Positions 27,901-42,900 of a DNA stretch of 64,000 bases are shown piece after piece. The stretch is taken from the NCBI GenBank assembly GCA_038502055.1, contig JAXRKN010000040.1, positions 496,001 to 560,000 on the forward strand. Direction: 5' to 3'. This DNA comes from Tanytarsus gracilentus. Its lineage: Eukaryota; Arthropoda; Insecta; Diptera; Chironomidae. The first letter of the stretch is position 1; each line of letters begins with the position of its first letter. Both the position numbers and the translations under genes were made by a program. The notes under the pieces were generated by a model. The model ran no database searches. It was not told the DNA's origin and saw only the letters and a list, made by a program, of their open reading frames with translations.

Positions 27901-30900
27901 ACATTCAAAGAATCGGACGCACATTCCGAAGTCACTTTTAATTTTCATTAGCAGCCAGTTTTGACACCCTGGGGACATGGAAGCCCATTGAAATATTTGA
28001 AAATCTGGTTTACGACCTCTGATTGACAACACTTGTGCCAACAATAAATCTAAAAATATTTTCCCGAAAAAAAACATCAAAATAAATATTAAAAATTTTG
28101 ATTGATTGCCATATTTGATCCAAATGACGAGTATGAATGTGTTAATGTGGGTTAAAAAATCACATTTATTGAATGTGAATTATGTGGACATTTTGACGTA
28201 TCAAGCTGAGTGTGCTAGAGCGATAAATGGCTTGTAATTTTACGCGATTTTACACATGACGTGACCAGTCTCAGTGCCACTGAACTCAGTCTATAAATAT
28301 TACAGTGAAATTCTGTTTAAGAAAAATAATAACTCGCAATTTGGTTTCAATTTGAGTCTAATTAAATCTGAACGAGCGTCGAAATTAATTTTCATTTTCA
28401 TTGCCAAAATTATTGTGTAAATTCGATCAACCAAGTTTAATGAATTGTAATGGCAACTTTTTTTTAATGTGAATAAAAATTAACAAAGTCAATGATCATG
28501 GTCCATGCTAGTGAGTAGGTGGCAAAAGAGAACCACTGAGGTGTGACTGTTGGTAATTGAATTTGTCTCACAAGACAATACTCGACTTTGAAACGCAACC
28601 TTGAACCTCGTTTATCATGGAACAACAGAAATCTAAATTTGTCTCGTAAAATTACCATTGCAATAAATTTAATGACGTATTTATGTTTTTAATATAAAAC
28701 AACCTGAACGGTTGTAAGTCATTGGCAAAGAAAAAAATATATAAAGTCGTCATTTCACTGCCACGAGTGAAGAAAGAGAACCGCAAAATAAAACGTTAAT
28801 CTTTCGCTCTCGCCCTACCAACCATGAAATTATTATTAAAGTTTATTAATGTGTCCATTATAAATTCTAATCACATGACTTTAAAACCGAGTTCGTTGCC
28901 GTTGGCCGGGTGGTTTAAATTTTACTTTTTCGGCGAGGCACCCGAGTAGAAAAACTGAAACGGAAGCATAAAAGCACAGCGGTGACTCAATATTTGTGTG
29001 CTTACTTCACTAATCCTCTTGCGCACATTAATTATCTGCGTTCCTCGAGTAACGGATCAAATTGACCTTCCATTCAGATATTAGAAATTAATTTAATTTT
29101 GCAGAAAAATTCTTGTGTCGCAGTTTTTAAAATTTTAATTTCACTTTAATGGCTCTTTGAATTAAATTTTCCAGCAATGCCTTTGAGCTATTTCTTAAAT
29201 TTATTCTTGCAGCGATGAGTAACGGGTCGTCATTATAATTAGCAAGCAGGAAAATTATGGTAATGAAATAGAGTTATTGCTTCAAGGCTAAAAGCTAAGC
29301 TGCTCTCTTCTCGTCGTTACGCAACGACACATCAATTTTACTCTCTCATTGCACGATGTTTTAAATTTAATTTTGACTAGTAATGATCATGAGAAAATCA
29401 TGCCAGAAGCGAAATTCATTAAATCAAAAATGAAACATACGACTCATCATTTAGAGCTAGACCCGGGTCACAGATGATGATGAGCTATGATAATGGTGAT
29501 TGTCAAGTTCAGCTATACAAACATCTCAATTTTTCAGAAACAAGACCCAAAAAAAATCTAAAAATTTATTTCTACACGCGCACATTGTGAACATGATTTA
29601 GTTCTTAAATTATTTACATTGAACATGGCATACGCAGCATGTAGCGATGTATTTTATTAAAAATTCAATATTCAGCTGTTTTTTCAGGGTTTTTAGAATG
29701 TTGATGATAATTGAGCTGTTGCAGGTGTCAAAGTTCGTCATGTAAATATTTTTGTTATTTTAAATTTAACAAAGTTGAAGAACAAACACAATGTTTCAAA
29801 AACTTTTTCTTTTTAAAACCTTCAATCTATAATAAACCGAGAAGTTTATTTGTTTTTCTTTTTTGTTCATCTTCAATCATGACCGTGAAAATATTTTTTA
29901 ACCGTTAGATTAATTCGCGTTACACTTCATTAATTATTTTCCATTAATCACCCAATGGCACACTCCATTCAATTTGTCTGCACATAATTCGATTAAGAGT
30001 CTCATTGCGCGTTCCGGTAGTGCTCAATGACTTCGATGTTGTGTTCGCGGCGGCATAAAAAGAGCTTTTAATTGAGAGAAAAAAATTTCACTTGCATACG
30101 AATGGAGAATCATTAGAAGGAAAAATTGCAGTCCATAATTTAGGCGTACGAGTTGTTAATTAAATTACAATCGACATCTTTTCCACGGCTGCTGTTGAGT
30201 TGTTGATTGATGTGAAAATGAACGGATCGGAAGAGAAATGTGCGCGCTAATAGACTCCCATGCTGCATGTAATAAAAAATTGAAGAAATAACGAATAAAT
30301 TGCATTGCGGTGAATAATATGTCGATAGAGAGATATGCATATGGTCTTACACTGCATATGGAAAATCGAATGATTGCTGAATTGATGAGAGATAGAATTT
30401 ATGAAAGCAAATGTATTTTTTGCAGCAGTGTCAAAGGGCGTTGTGGAATGTGTTTGATAGCTTTGGGATGAATCAAAATGCAAATTATTTTAATTAAAAA
30501 TTTGGAATTTTTTAAATTAATTTTTAATAATTTTCAAAGACTTGAATATGCTCATGAAAGTCGCACATTTTACCGAGAAAGTTATATGAGTGACCGACAA
30601 ATATTTTTCCTATTTTACACACAAATGACTCAACAAATATTTTTTATAACGTTTATCGCTAAATCGCCTTTGGAATTGACCGGCGTTGTGTGTCGGTCAC
30701 ACAAAGTTTTCCCATTAAATTCTTCACACTTTCAGAGTCTTTAAATCAGAGATATAAAATCTAAGGAAATTACTAGTCACTGAGTTGCAATACACATGCT
30801 GATAAATGGCTTCCTTGGTACAAACGCAAAGCAAACATTGAGAGTAGCATTAATCTCAATATGTTCATGTTGAGAAAAATTTAATTTGCAATAAAATTCA

Positions 30901-33900
30901 ATTTCAAGAAATACAAAATTGCAGTTCATGTTGCCACATAAGAAAAAATTGTTTTTATTTAATGCAATTAAAAACTGAGTAATTTTATTGCAAACATATC
31001 CGAACATCAATTAAGAATCCTCTTGAAAATTGACACAGGAGATTGTTTTAAAAACATCGAATGGTCTCTCACAGTCTTTATTTGAATTCTACTAAATAAA
31101 CATGCAGACAGAAAATTTTATGTTTACCTGCAAGATTAAATTACATCTGATAAAAGTTTTTTTTTCTGTTATGACAACAAAATGTGGTCCGAAAATTATT
31201 TTTGAACTTTAAATTTTTTTAAACAGCTTCAAAAAATATTTTCCTAAAAATTTGTTTTCAACCCAAGGCAGGGATAAAAAATATCCCAGATAATGTTTCA
31301 TAAACTCTCTCACTCTCTCGTATATGTTTGCTCTCCTCAAGCATTCTGTAAATAAATATGTTGCAGTTGATGAAAATAAACTACACCAGATAATCTCATA
31401 AGAGCATTTAACAGAATTTGTCGACAGAGTTTCAATTGTGGGTTTTTAAGCATGAGATTAAAGATTGTAAAAATTTAGCAATTGATCAAATAATTTTCTC
31501 TCAATCACATATGTCTTGATGAAGCACACTGAGCTGTCGATTGAATCCATAAGCTAACATAGATTGATCATCACTTCAAGTCATTTATCAATTGCATATG
31601 TCCACTCTGTCAATGTTTATAGTTCCTGCACATTGTTAATTCAATTCAATGAACAACAAAATATAGTGAAGAAAAAAATGTTGACAATTAATGACCAATC
31701 AATTCGAATGTGAAGACTCTCAAAAAAAAAGAGATTCATTAAAGATCAAAGGAAGGAAAATTTCACTTCCATTCCCGCCATCATTGTCATGTTCATATAA
31801 CAAGCCAATTAGCTTGAAGCAACGAACATGTTTAAAATTTAAAAAAAGTTTTTGAGAACTTGAGCACCGTGTGTTTTTACAAAACTCTTGTGATGCTATC
31901 TAAAGTCTGTGAAAATTTTTCAGCAAGCATTAAAAATTAATTTTCTGAGAAAGGAAAAACTTTTAAAGCTCCAGTTTGAAAACACTGACAGAATCATGCA
32001 ATGAACCTTAAACAATTCATTATCAGACATTTTCCCAACCGAAAGTTAACGATGACGGTATGGCTGTTCACGAAAGGTGATAAAAGCCAGCAATTTAACT
32101 TACCGCGGAGGATTTGACATGAGATATTTTATATTCACCACTTTAATAAAGATCTAGTTCGCATACTGTGACACACCAACGGTAGTGACTGCATTAGAAT
32201 GAGAAATAAATTTTTCATTGCAAACTTTATGATGGTTGTTTTGTGCTATAGACATGATTTTAATCTTTATGAAAGTGCATTTTGGCTAAAATATTATGAT
32301 GCTGCATTCTCTCCCTCTTGTTGCTCTCAACTTTTTATATTCACATGTACTAACAGCGTGTATGTAGCGCATTATTACACAAGCTGCATAATTTAAAGTG
32401 TAGCGAATTGGAAAATGGATCTAGTTTGTTGCAATTCATGCATTTTAAAGAAGAATATAATCGACTATATGCATCGTAGAGTTTAATTGAAATTGTTTCG
32501 GGAGAAGATAGAAAATGAAGAAGTTTCACAAATGCAAATTTAAAAGCGTTTAACTGACTGTGATTTTTCACGCTCATTTTTTTATGAATGAAGATAAATT
32601 TTAATTTAATGTTAAACGTTTCAAAAATTGTTTTTCAGAGTTTTGCTTTTTTTATTAAAAAGTTTTTATTGAGTGTAGACAATTTTCAATACCGCTTCCA
32701 ATTTGCGGTAAAAGAGCAAATATTTTCAATTCACTCGACTCATTCAAATTTCCATCTCATTATTCCACAATGAGATCATAAATTTTGTGTCTACATCACT
32801 GTCTGTGTTACTTCTTATTATTATTCTCTCGTGTGTATTTACTCATCGTTTGAATGTCAACAAAAGACAGAGTTAAAAGATTGTTTAAAGTGCAAAACTA
32901 TTCCCACACTTGAGTTTCAATCATTGTAATCAATGGCCTAAGATTTTTTTTTGATTGTCGACATAAACTCACATACTCATGCAGATTTAACGACTCTTGC
33001 CGCAACTTAGCGCCTTCTTTTAAGTTTCTTTCGTTCTGTCCATCATTTATTCGAGCGAATCATGATGATGGGGTGGGAGAGTGAATGAGAATCGAGTCAA
33101 CACAGCTCATTATATTTCTCGAGGTTAAATGAGTGGAAAAATATGTTTACAAGTTCTGCACTTGAAGGAGAAGAATAAGATGTGGTAAAAGGTATGAGGA
33201 AGTTATGAGCTCGCGGCAGTGTAAAAATATGTAACACAAACATCAGCGTGTCTATTGTTCTCTTGGCTTTAGTGCACATATAAAATAACTCTTAATGAGC
33301 TACATTTGCATATATTTGCGCACACTCGTAAAGTGTTTCCACCGCTTGCACATACACCTCACACAAAAAAGATATATTTACGTTCATTTCAAAGGCTTTT
33401 TTGATGGAAAGAGGCATGAAAATAATTGAATTCGAGATCATGCAATATTTTTCTTAAACACTTTCTTTATATCGAATTGAGAAAGGTTTTAATAAAATTC
33501 ACGCTCTCACTTGCGTGTTTTGTGCTTCTGAAAAAAAAATCAATTAAATTTCAAAATGAGAATTTTGTCTTTAATTTCGAGAATTAATTTAAAATTCACT
33601 TTTTAATTGATTTCTTCACTGCAAATAAAATTATTTTAAAGAACTACCGAAAGTCGTGCTCGAATCATATTAAATTACTTGACCTCCCACGGTATGCCAC
33701 CTTTTAGGTATCTTTGTGCCTCCATCGTCGATGTACATAATAAAAATTACATAATTGCTCACGACAGCGTTTTAAAGAATAGCCGCAAGTATTTGTTAAC
33801 GATTTTAGTTATGCTTTTTTGTGAACTTCGAACCTCACAGCAAAAAAAGTAAAGATAAATTAGGCAAGTGTTGACAAAAAAAGCAAAATATCCAAAAAAA

Positions 33901-36900
33901 AGTTTTATGTAAATTTTAAATAGTTAACAAGCATTGCATGAGAATTTCCTTGTTACTTTTGGAAAGCAAAATTTTTTCTGTACATTGATTTTTTATTCCC
34001 TTTGTTACATTTTCATGTCGCACAATTTGCGTGTGAACTTCTCAACTAAATCGTAAAAAATATTTTTAACTACCTTTCTTTGAAAAAAGTAAATAACTGA
34101 AACTATTCCAGCTCGCAAAATAAAAGTTCATTTACACTGTCGTTACTTGATTGCGGTTGCTTATCCTCAAAAATCATCATCATAAAAATTTTAATTGAAA
34201 AATAAGATTGGCGAGGATATTAAAACCTATAGGCTGATAAAAATCTCCATTAAATATCAGAAAGCTACTCTTTACTGCAGTGTTTTCACTTCATAAGGGT
34301 CAGCTGTGTAAATGGATATTTAATGTTTTTCAGTCATTACCTGAAGTAACTTCAAAGTTTACAGTCAGTTTACGGTAAATTTTTCACGTGATTAAATTTA
34401 ATAGACGCTGCAAAAATCTAAATTTTCAAGTGAATTTTAAATTCATCTCCAGACATGACTTATTTTTTGCTTTATTTACTCATTTTTTTCTAAAACGAGA
34501 AAAATTGTTGCAATTCATATGAAGAGAAAAAATTTATTTCATTGCTCTAAAAATGTGCTTTTTTTGTGCGACATCAATTCGTGCGGAGTAGCCTGAAGTA
34601 GCCTGGAGTAACCTGAAGTAACTTCAAAGTTTACAGTCAGTTTACGGTAAATTTTTCACGTGATTAAATTGAATAGACGCTGCAAAAATCTAAAATTTCA
34701 AGTGAATTTTAAACTCATCTCCTGACATGACTTATTTTTTGCTTTATTTAATCATTTTTTTCTAAAACGAGAAAAATTGTTGCAATTCATATGAAGAGAA
34801 AAAATTTATTTCATTGCTCTAAAAATGTGCTTTTTTTGTGCGACATAAATTCGTGCGGAATTTATGAGAGGAGTTCCAATTTAATTTAACAACCATAAAC
34901 CGAGCGAGATACAACCGACATCAATTTCTTCATACAATGCAAGAGGCCCATAATTCAAATATTGTCATCTCTGCATGTGCGAATTGTGTTCCTTTTTCTT
35001 CTTCATAAATAATTTTTTTTTGCTCTTTTTATTGCAATTTGATATTCAAACATGCATCTTTGCATGCAAATCTACAACATTATACATATATCGTCTCGTA
35101 AACATGTTATAATTTTCGCTATGATATTGTAATTTCATATTCACCATGCTCTTGACTCTTTTTTCTCAGCATCGTAAGCTCTGCTTTGGCATCGATGCTG
35201 AAATTTTGTTTTTTACTCCCTTCACACTTTAGATAAATTATCATAATTTACATCGAGCACAGCGAGAGCAAACTGCAGTAGTAGAAAAAAAAAAGTTCAA
35301 AACTACACACGAAGGCGGAAAACGCTTTTAAACTTTTTTGTCCCTGCTACACTATGTGCACCGTTTGAAATCAACTAAAAGTAGATTTGCGAGCATTACC
35401 GCGCCACTCAGTCTCACTTGCTTGCTGCTACTTCACTTGCCTCTGAACTCGATGAAAAGAAAAATATACATAAAAATATAAAGGCAATAAAAGTGTACAA
35501 TCGCCAGCATAAATTGCGATTATCTTCGAGTAAGAATGTGTCATAAACTGACTAAAAAGAAACATTTCTTCTTTTTATTTGCTTTTCCCTTTCCCCTTTT
35601 TGAGATGACAAGTTAGGCCATTGATTATCAAACAATTGGACAATATTGTTTTTTTATAGATAGAAGGAGGAAATTCTTTATTCTTTTTGTTTGGAGTAAT
35701 GGTCAAGGGTAATAAAATTGTGGGTCACAGTGTTTTTTGAGACATGCATAAGTAAAATTTTTTAAATTACGATTCGACATCAAAGAAAATTTGTTTAATA
35801 AAATTTAAACATAAATTTTTAAATATAAATTGGATTTTTCTCAGAAGCTTTTTCTTAAAAGCCGTTCTGAAAATCCCTGAAAGCGGGTTTTTCTGAGAAT
35901 TTCTTTCGTAAAAATTTCTCTTCATATTAAATCATGTTTTCGTCTCTTTTAACATCCACTTGACTGTTAAATCAAATTTTCAAACGATTTTATGTAAATC
36001 GAATTGTCACGAAGCATGAAATTCTAAGAAAATTTGTTCTCATTTTTTCGACATTACCGCTGATGTCCTAGAAAAAGAACTTAATCAATATTTTTCGCCA
36101 CTCATCGTCGCGTAGCTTGAGTGGCAATGATGAAATTGAAGAAACGTCAATAACGATGCAAAGAGTGCTTAATAGCAGCATGCGGAAGGAGGACGGCTAT
36201 GATTTATTGAATTCATAATGAGTGCTGACATCGTCAAAAATCATTTTGTTAAACTAAAAATTTATGTCTAAATGCAAAGATGTTTCGATAGCATTGAAAA
36301 GCCTTTAAAGACAAATATCTTGCTGCTCACGCACCATCGAGTAAAAATGCAAAACAATAATTAAGCGTACAACGTGTGCAATCGCATTAGATCCGAGCAA
36401 AAGCGGTCAACGAGTGCTCATTTACACTCAAACCTCAACCACGTTCACATTCAAACGCAAATTGATTGGCGATTGATGACTGGTGTAAAGTATTGAAAAT
36501 GCATGTCGAGTCTCACGGAGCTAAACGAGTGGTTTTTTAGAAGCACTGCTTACATTGCAAGTAATGTCAAAAATAGTTTTTATGGAATTAATTAAATCTA
36601 TATTAGCTAGGTGTCGAGCTCTGTTTGTAAAAGCTTAAGTGTATGCACATCGATTTTTTTAATGATGGAATTAATGAATAATAAAAGCAAGATTTTTGTG
36701 CTCCGAATAGAAGGACATAAAAATGTTGATCCACTTTAAGAATGCTACGAGCATCACCATGTTCATATACTCATTTAATTCATTAAGCAATGTTCAGGTG
36801 AAAATGAATATGAGCTGAGTAATTCAAGTAATTGCTCCATTAAAGCATGTAGTTTTGAGTTAACTGATTTTTATTGAGATTCCTTTTTAAAGGAGGTTCA

Positions 36901-39900
36901 ATTAATTTAAATACAGCACAAAACCATGTGATTACAACATTGGGAAATGAATATTAAAATTCTTGCAGGTAATCGTCGAATCGCTTATAGTTAAACTCTT
37001 CTTGTAATAACAAATTAGTGGAATGCAACTGCACACATGAGCGCAGGTGAAGTCATTCAAATGCTAATTATTATTATGTTGATGGAGCGAAATTGCGGTC
37101 AAACACGAGCGGGATTTTAACTTAATTTGCAATATTAACGCGCGGATCTGTTAAGTCAGCAAGCACCGCAAAAATATACAATGTCAGAGTTCTCTCGACT
37201 AATAAATTCTTTTTTCCTTCTTCAACTCCATGCATATATGAATGCATGAGAGCAAGTAATGGAGCAATAAAATGAACATTTTATACTTCATTCAGCTTCT
37301 CTCGTTTATTTTCTGCATAACATTAAATCGTACTTTGTGCTGCACATTAAATGGCATCATATGAATGAGAATTGCTTGCTTGATTTTTAATGCTCAAATT
37401 TATGCTGTATATTCTTATTCGATTGCTCGCTGTGTGCTTCGCGCATTGACGCGAACGGAATTCTCTCTTTTTTTCCGTAAATAAACTTTATCGCAAAAAT
37501 TTGCAACATTGTTGTGAGGAATTATGCGCGCCAAACTAATTGCAGAAAAAAATTTAACATTTGATGATGCAAAAATACATAATCGGAGTAATGACTACAT
37601 GCAGAGCACGACATACATACATAATAAATCTCTGTTGATGATGAAATTATTTTTTCATTTTTATTCTGCATGTGGTTTACTGTGAAGTGTCGATGTGCTT
37701 TTCGAGTTCGCAGTTAGAAGAAAAACTAATGAAGTCAGAGCTTTTATGAGGATATTTTTAAAGCATTTTAATTAACATATCGTGACTGGTGGAACAAATA
37801 TGAATTTTATTGCACTCTTTGATATGAAAACGACGAAGGACAAAATTTAATATTTGAACTCTCGAGCTAGTTTTCATTCAACTTTGAAACTAAATTTTTC
37901 ACATTGCATAAAATTTCAAAATCCTTAATTCATAAAAGAATTCCTTTCAATCTCTTGTCTTTCTTTTAAAATCTAAAAAGAAATAAATTCATCGCTCAAA
38001 GCGAATAAATTTCATTTCTTTTGTTTTTTTCTTGATACCAATCGATATTAACACAATGTTGCCAAATTCCTCTGCCATCACACTCCCACCCACATTTTGT
38101 GTGCGACGACATAAATTTTATAATGTTAAATTCTTTTCTAATTTTCCGCCTTCTTTTTTTGCATGTAAGTCAAGTTGGTGAGAAAATTGAATCGATAAAT
38201 TTTTCTGTCACATTATTCGCCGAGATTATTTTAGCATTTTTAAATTGTTTATTTTTTTGGAATTTAAATACCAATAAAGCAACATTCCGATGAAAAATTT
38301 GTAAAATCGTGTACAACATTTCTTGTATCACACCAACTCAACACATCGTGAACTTTTTTCCTCATTTGATAAGAAGCAATTTTTCTACATATTGTAGCTT
38401 CTGTAGCAAGTGCTGAAACAATAAATTTTCTCATAACCATATTTTTTCTTCTATTCCACCACTAAACCATTTTGGCGAATTGTTTTTTCACTATCTCTTA
38501 TGAACGTGTTTAATGTCTCTTTTTTGTTGGGTGCTACGAACGCCATTCTCTTCATATATGTATTTTTTAAGATAGTTGAGACGGTAAATTATTGCTCGAA
38601 CTATTGTTAAAAATTATCAAGATAATTCTGTTTATTCAAACGGACTTGTTGGATTTTTTCATTTCAACAGCAAATAATAAACGACATTCGACTGTTAACG
38701 AAGTCACGGCGACATAATCGAGTGAGTGAGAGAAGATGATTTCAATTACTTAGCGCAACATAAAGCTTTTTCACATCGGGATGATATTACATATTCACAT
38801 GTTTATTGAATGGCAATGGTAGATGAAGAAGAAGAGAAAAAAATGTCTTCGAATATATCACTAACAAGTTTTTCAAGACTCACTCTTGAGTAAGAGAAAG
38901 TGAGCGCACATGGCTAGGAGAAGCATAAAAAAATATTTTCCCATAAGAAGCATCTGATTGCAACATAGCCATATGATGAGCAAACAGTTGAATCGTATTG
39001 ACATCAAGCGACGAAGATTACAGACATAGTGATATAATAAAAAATATACTGGAAAGTGATATTGTTGAGCCTCAAGTCATGTCTCGCTCTCTTGACATTT
39101 TTTCTACCGTAATTTTCCACTTTAGCTTCGTCGATGCATCGTGTCATCCATCATAAATTTGTTGTTGGTCAATTTGTGAAAACCTGCGGCAGTCGCTGCT
39201 GAAAATTCAATTTATTAATTTTATTCTGAATTGCTATTGCGGACTTTTTTTGTACATCTGAATTTGCATCAATTTAATTTGCAATCGCAATTGCTCCGTA
39301 AAGTAGAGGAAGTCCAAAAAAGCAATAAAAATATTTCAATATTTGCAAATTTATTTATGACTGCCTATGTGATGTCATGAACGAGAATTAAAAGCTTTCC
39401 GCTTCAAAATCTCGATGGTTATAAATTACACGTCATAATATTAAATTATTTTTCAATAAAAATTAAATTTCGTTGCAAAATGCATTTTTTGGAGGTTTTT
39501 CATTGTTTAAAAAATATCAGAATTTTATAGTAAAAATTACTCAATTTTAGAGTCAGGTTCAATTATCGACAATAATAATTTGCAATAACCGTGATTTTCA
39601 ACACCTTATACGATGGCAATAATTCTCACATTTATTTCTTTTCATACGTGTGAATATCACACAATACTAACTTATGGATGATGTTGATGATGTAATCAAA
39701 AACATTTCTCTTGACTTTGACTCTTGTTCTCTCGCTCCAAGAGTGGATATAAAAAACGTGTAATAACTTTTTTTATTTCTTTTTTTTTTGTTGCAGGCGA
39801 TGTGAGAACAACATTCCGTTCAGGATCGACATTCAATGTCACTTGGCATCTCGCTTATGCCCATCGTGTAAGTAGAAGTTTATCAAATTTAACATTGTAG

Positions 39901-42900
39901 ATTTTTGGAGAAAATTTTAAAGAACTTTTTACCTAAAAAGTGTTGCATCTCTTTTGCATAAATAATTAAAAAGCTAATTGAAAAATATACATGCACAGTT
40001 TATAATGCTAATCATTAAATTTGCATACAAGAAAGAATGAGTTAATGAGTACTCTGTCCTTGGAATTGGATACATGACGAGTTTTAATAACTCATTCATG
40101 ATATAATTATTTTTCCATTTAATATGGATGTGAGAATTTGTACACACTGAATATTTCCATAATCATCATCATCATCATAATGAGCATAACGGAATCTCTT
40201 TGCAAAGGAATAAAAGTTAAATCTGACATTTTTTGGAATTGATTGACTTGAGTTCACTCAAACATTTATAATTTATTTTAACACAACATATTAATTATTG
40301 TGACTCACCATGCAATTTTCACTTCGTTGAGGGCAAAAAGTTTAAATCAGTTTTTAATTATGTGGATTGAAGATTTATGCAAAAAGCTTCATGCACTGGT
40401 AACAAATTTATAACCACCAACTGTTAATTGAAACGCAAAGAAAAAAAAGTGACACTGACCAAAATTAATCAATTTAAAGCTGTTAATTACGGTGACATTT
40501 TGACTTTAATTGAGTTTTTTGTTCCCTTGTTAATTAAGTATTTACGCTTGCAAGTATGATACGGAAGGTCGGTGATGCAATTGACACTCGCAGTAATTAC
40601 ATTTGTGGTTATGAAAAACAAACTGGAAAAAATTAATCTCATTAATTCGCAAGAAGAATTTTTCGTGTCGCTGACCACATAGCATTGCATTCCATTAAAT
40701 TAACTGCGATATAAATTCATATTTCCTCAATTGAGCGGAATTCTCACATACACGCACGATAAGAAAATTTAATCATGTCTTTTAGCTGCAACTCACCGAC
40801 TCTCAAGTCTCGAGAGAGATAAAACTTTGATAATTAAAAAATGTTTCTCGCTAACGTTTATGAGACAAGAAAAAAAAGTTGGGGAGAAAATTGCGACAGC
40901 CGTGGCATGATGAAGTCTTAATTAAGTAGTTGAGCGCGTATGCTTGTTAATTATTATTATCAACTTCATTTTTCTCCTATCCGCCTCTTTTGCGAGAATA
41001 TGAAAATTATGAGCTGTATGTGCAGAAAGGAGTAAAATTGCCTCGAATTTCATTATAACCCAAAAAAATAACATGAAATTGAGAATAATTAGAGTAAATT
41101 GAACGAAAACATCGGCGAGAATTTTCCACACTACAAAATAATATTTTTTTCGTATGAAATTGCTCAACTTCAATAATATTAAATCGCGTTGCCTTGTGAA
41201 GAAAAATTTTTGCCTTCAATTTTTTTATTTCCGTTTATTTCTTCTTATTTTTTCCTGAAGAATGAAATTCTTATCAACACTTTGCACCAACAAGGTATGT
41301 CGGTGTGAAGCGACAACGGCAGAAGTAAAGCATAAAATTTTACGACCAATTCCGTAAATTCCTCTTCAATTATCGCGTAACTTTCAATTGGAACGACATT
41401 TTTCTTAATTGAATGCTTTCTGACTGTAAAGAAAAATTGCTCGAAATGATTCTAGGAAAAACGAAGAAGAAATTATATGATGTTTGATATAAACAGAGAG
41501 AGCGAATACTCGATATAATGAGAACATTGTAGAAGATTATTGAAAGGAAGAAAATTGTGTTATTTCCATTGTTCCGTAATGATGATGATAATGATAAGAG
41601 AGAACTATAAGAGAGAAAAAAATTCATTCTTTTAATGTTGCGAGTGAAATATTTTTTTCCTAGTTTGTTGCATGCTCGTCGAAAAAAAAACTGCTTCAAT
41701 ACTTAAGCAGATGAAATGTGTAAAATATAAACAAGGTGTGTAAAATTTCAAAGGATTTTTTTTAGTTTAAAAAATCACTCGAAAAAAGTTTTTTTAATAA
41801 TTTATGAAACCACATTTTAAAAATATTTTCTTAAACTTTTTTAAACCCACAATAAAATATTCAAAAATAATATAAAATTCTTATTGTCAGAGTTGCACAT
41901 TTCACATTTCATTCTTTTAATGCACACAATGCTAATTCTAGAGAAGAAGTGAAATTGAAGGTGATGAATGAGTAAAGAGGTATAAATCAAAAGAAGTTAA
42001 ACAAAAAGAGCTTTTGTGCTTTCCGCGTGGAAAAACATACAAAAAGTTTTCATTAAAATGCATGCTAGATAAAAAATGACAAAGTCATTTGTTGTAATGA
42101 AAAGTTTTTTCTCAAACATCCTGCTCTCTTTGTATTTACTCTTTTTCTCCATAGAAACAGAAAAGTTTATGTATAAAAATGATTTTTCTATTTTCCATTC
42201 TCTGTCGACTCAATGTCTCTCCCTTCAATTGGGGATTTTCTCTTAGAAAGACAATTGTTGATGTAGAAAGTAATTGAAATAGTATTTAATTGAGTATTTC
42301 TGGCTTGTTCTAAATTTTATGATTATAGTTTGCAAATTGCTAAATTTTCTTCTTAATTGACAAATCTTTTGGTTCCAACACTTTTCGACATTGTGAGATT
42401 ATATTGCATGTGAGGATAATTAATTGATTTTTTAAATGGTTTTCAAGTGTGAGAGAATTTGTTGTGCTTTAATATTTAATTCAATTGTTTGTTTTATTCT
42501 ACGGAGGAAGGAAGCAATGCACATGCGATGGTAGTGGCTGTTTACAGACACGGAATTAAAAGAACATAAATCTTTTCAAGCAAACAATATCATCAAGTGA
42601 GATATCTAGAATGACAAAAAAAGTAAAACAATAGCAAACTTAATTGAATTATTTCAAGAACAGAAGCGGGATTTCTTTTGAAAAATATTCGCGAGCACAC
42701 GTTCACTTTAATTAAAGTTCTATTCATCCGACTAGCAATTTTACAATATTCTCCGTATTTCAACAAACACATTACAGATGATCAAGAAGAAGCTCTTCTT
42801 TTTTTGTTATTTTTCAATTATATTCTTAAAAGGCGAGAATGAGGAGCAAAAAAAGCTTCTTTTTTGTCTCGCGCATTGTGCTTGTGCGCGCTTAGTAAAA

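Noticed and set aside
27856..28080. 74-residue - strand ORF with a CPHCNNDL segment in a slightly GC-richer patch
   Set aside because: The single Cys-X2-Cys pair is not enough for a zinc-binding domain. No splice-linked neighbours were found; it may be chance or a decayed transposon piece.
35170..35205. Hairpin CAGCATCG ... CGATGCTG in intron 1
   Set aside because: The stem is only about 9-10 bp, too short for a microRNA precursor, and no other RNA family fits.
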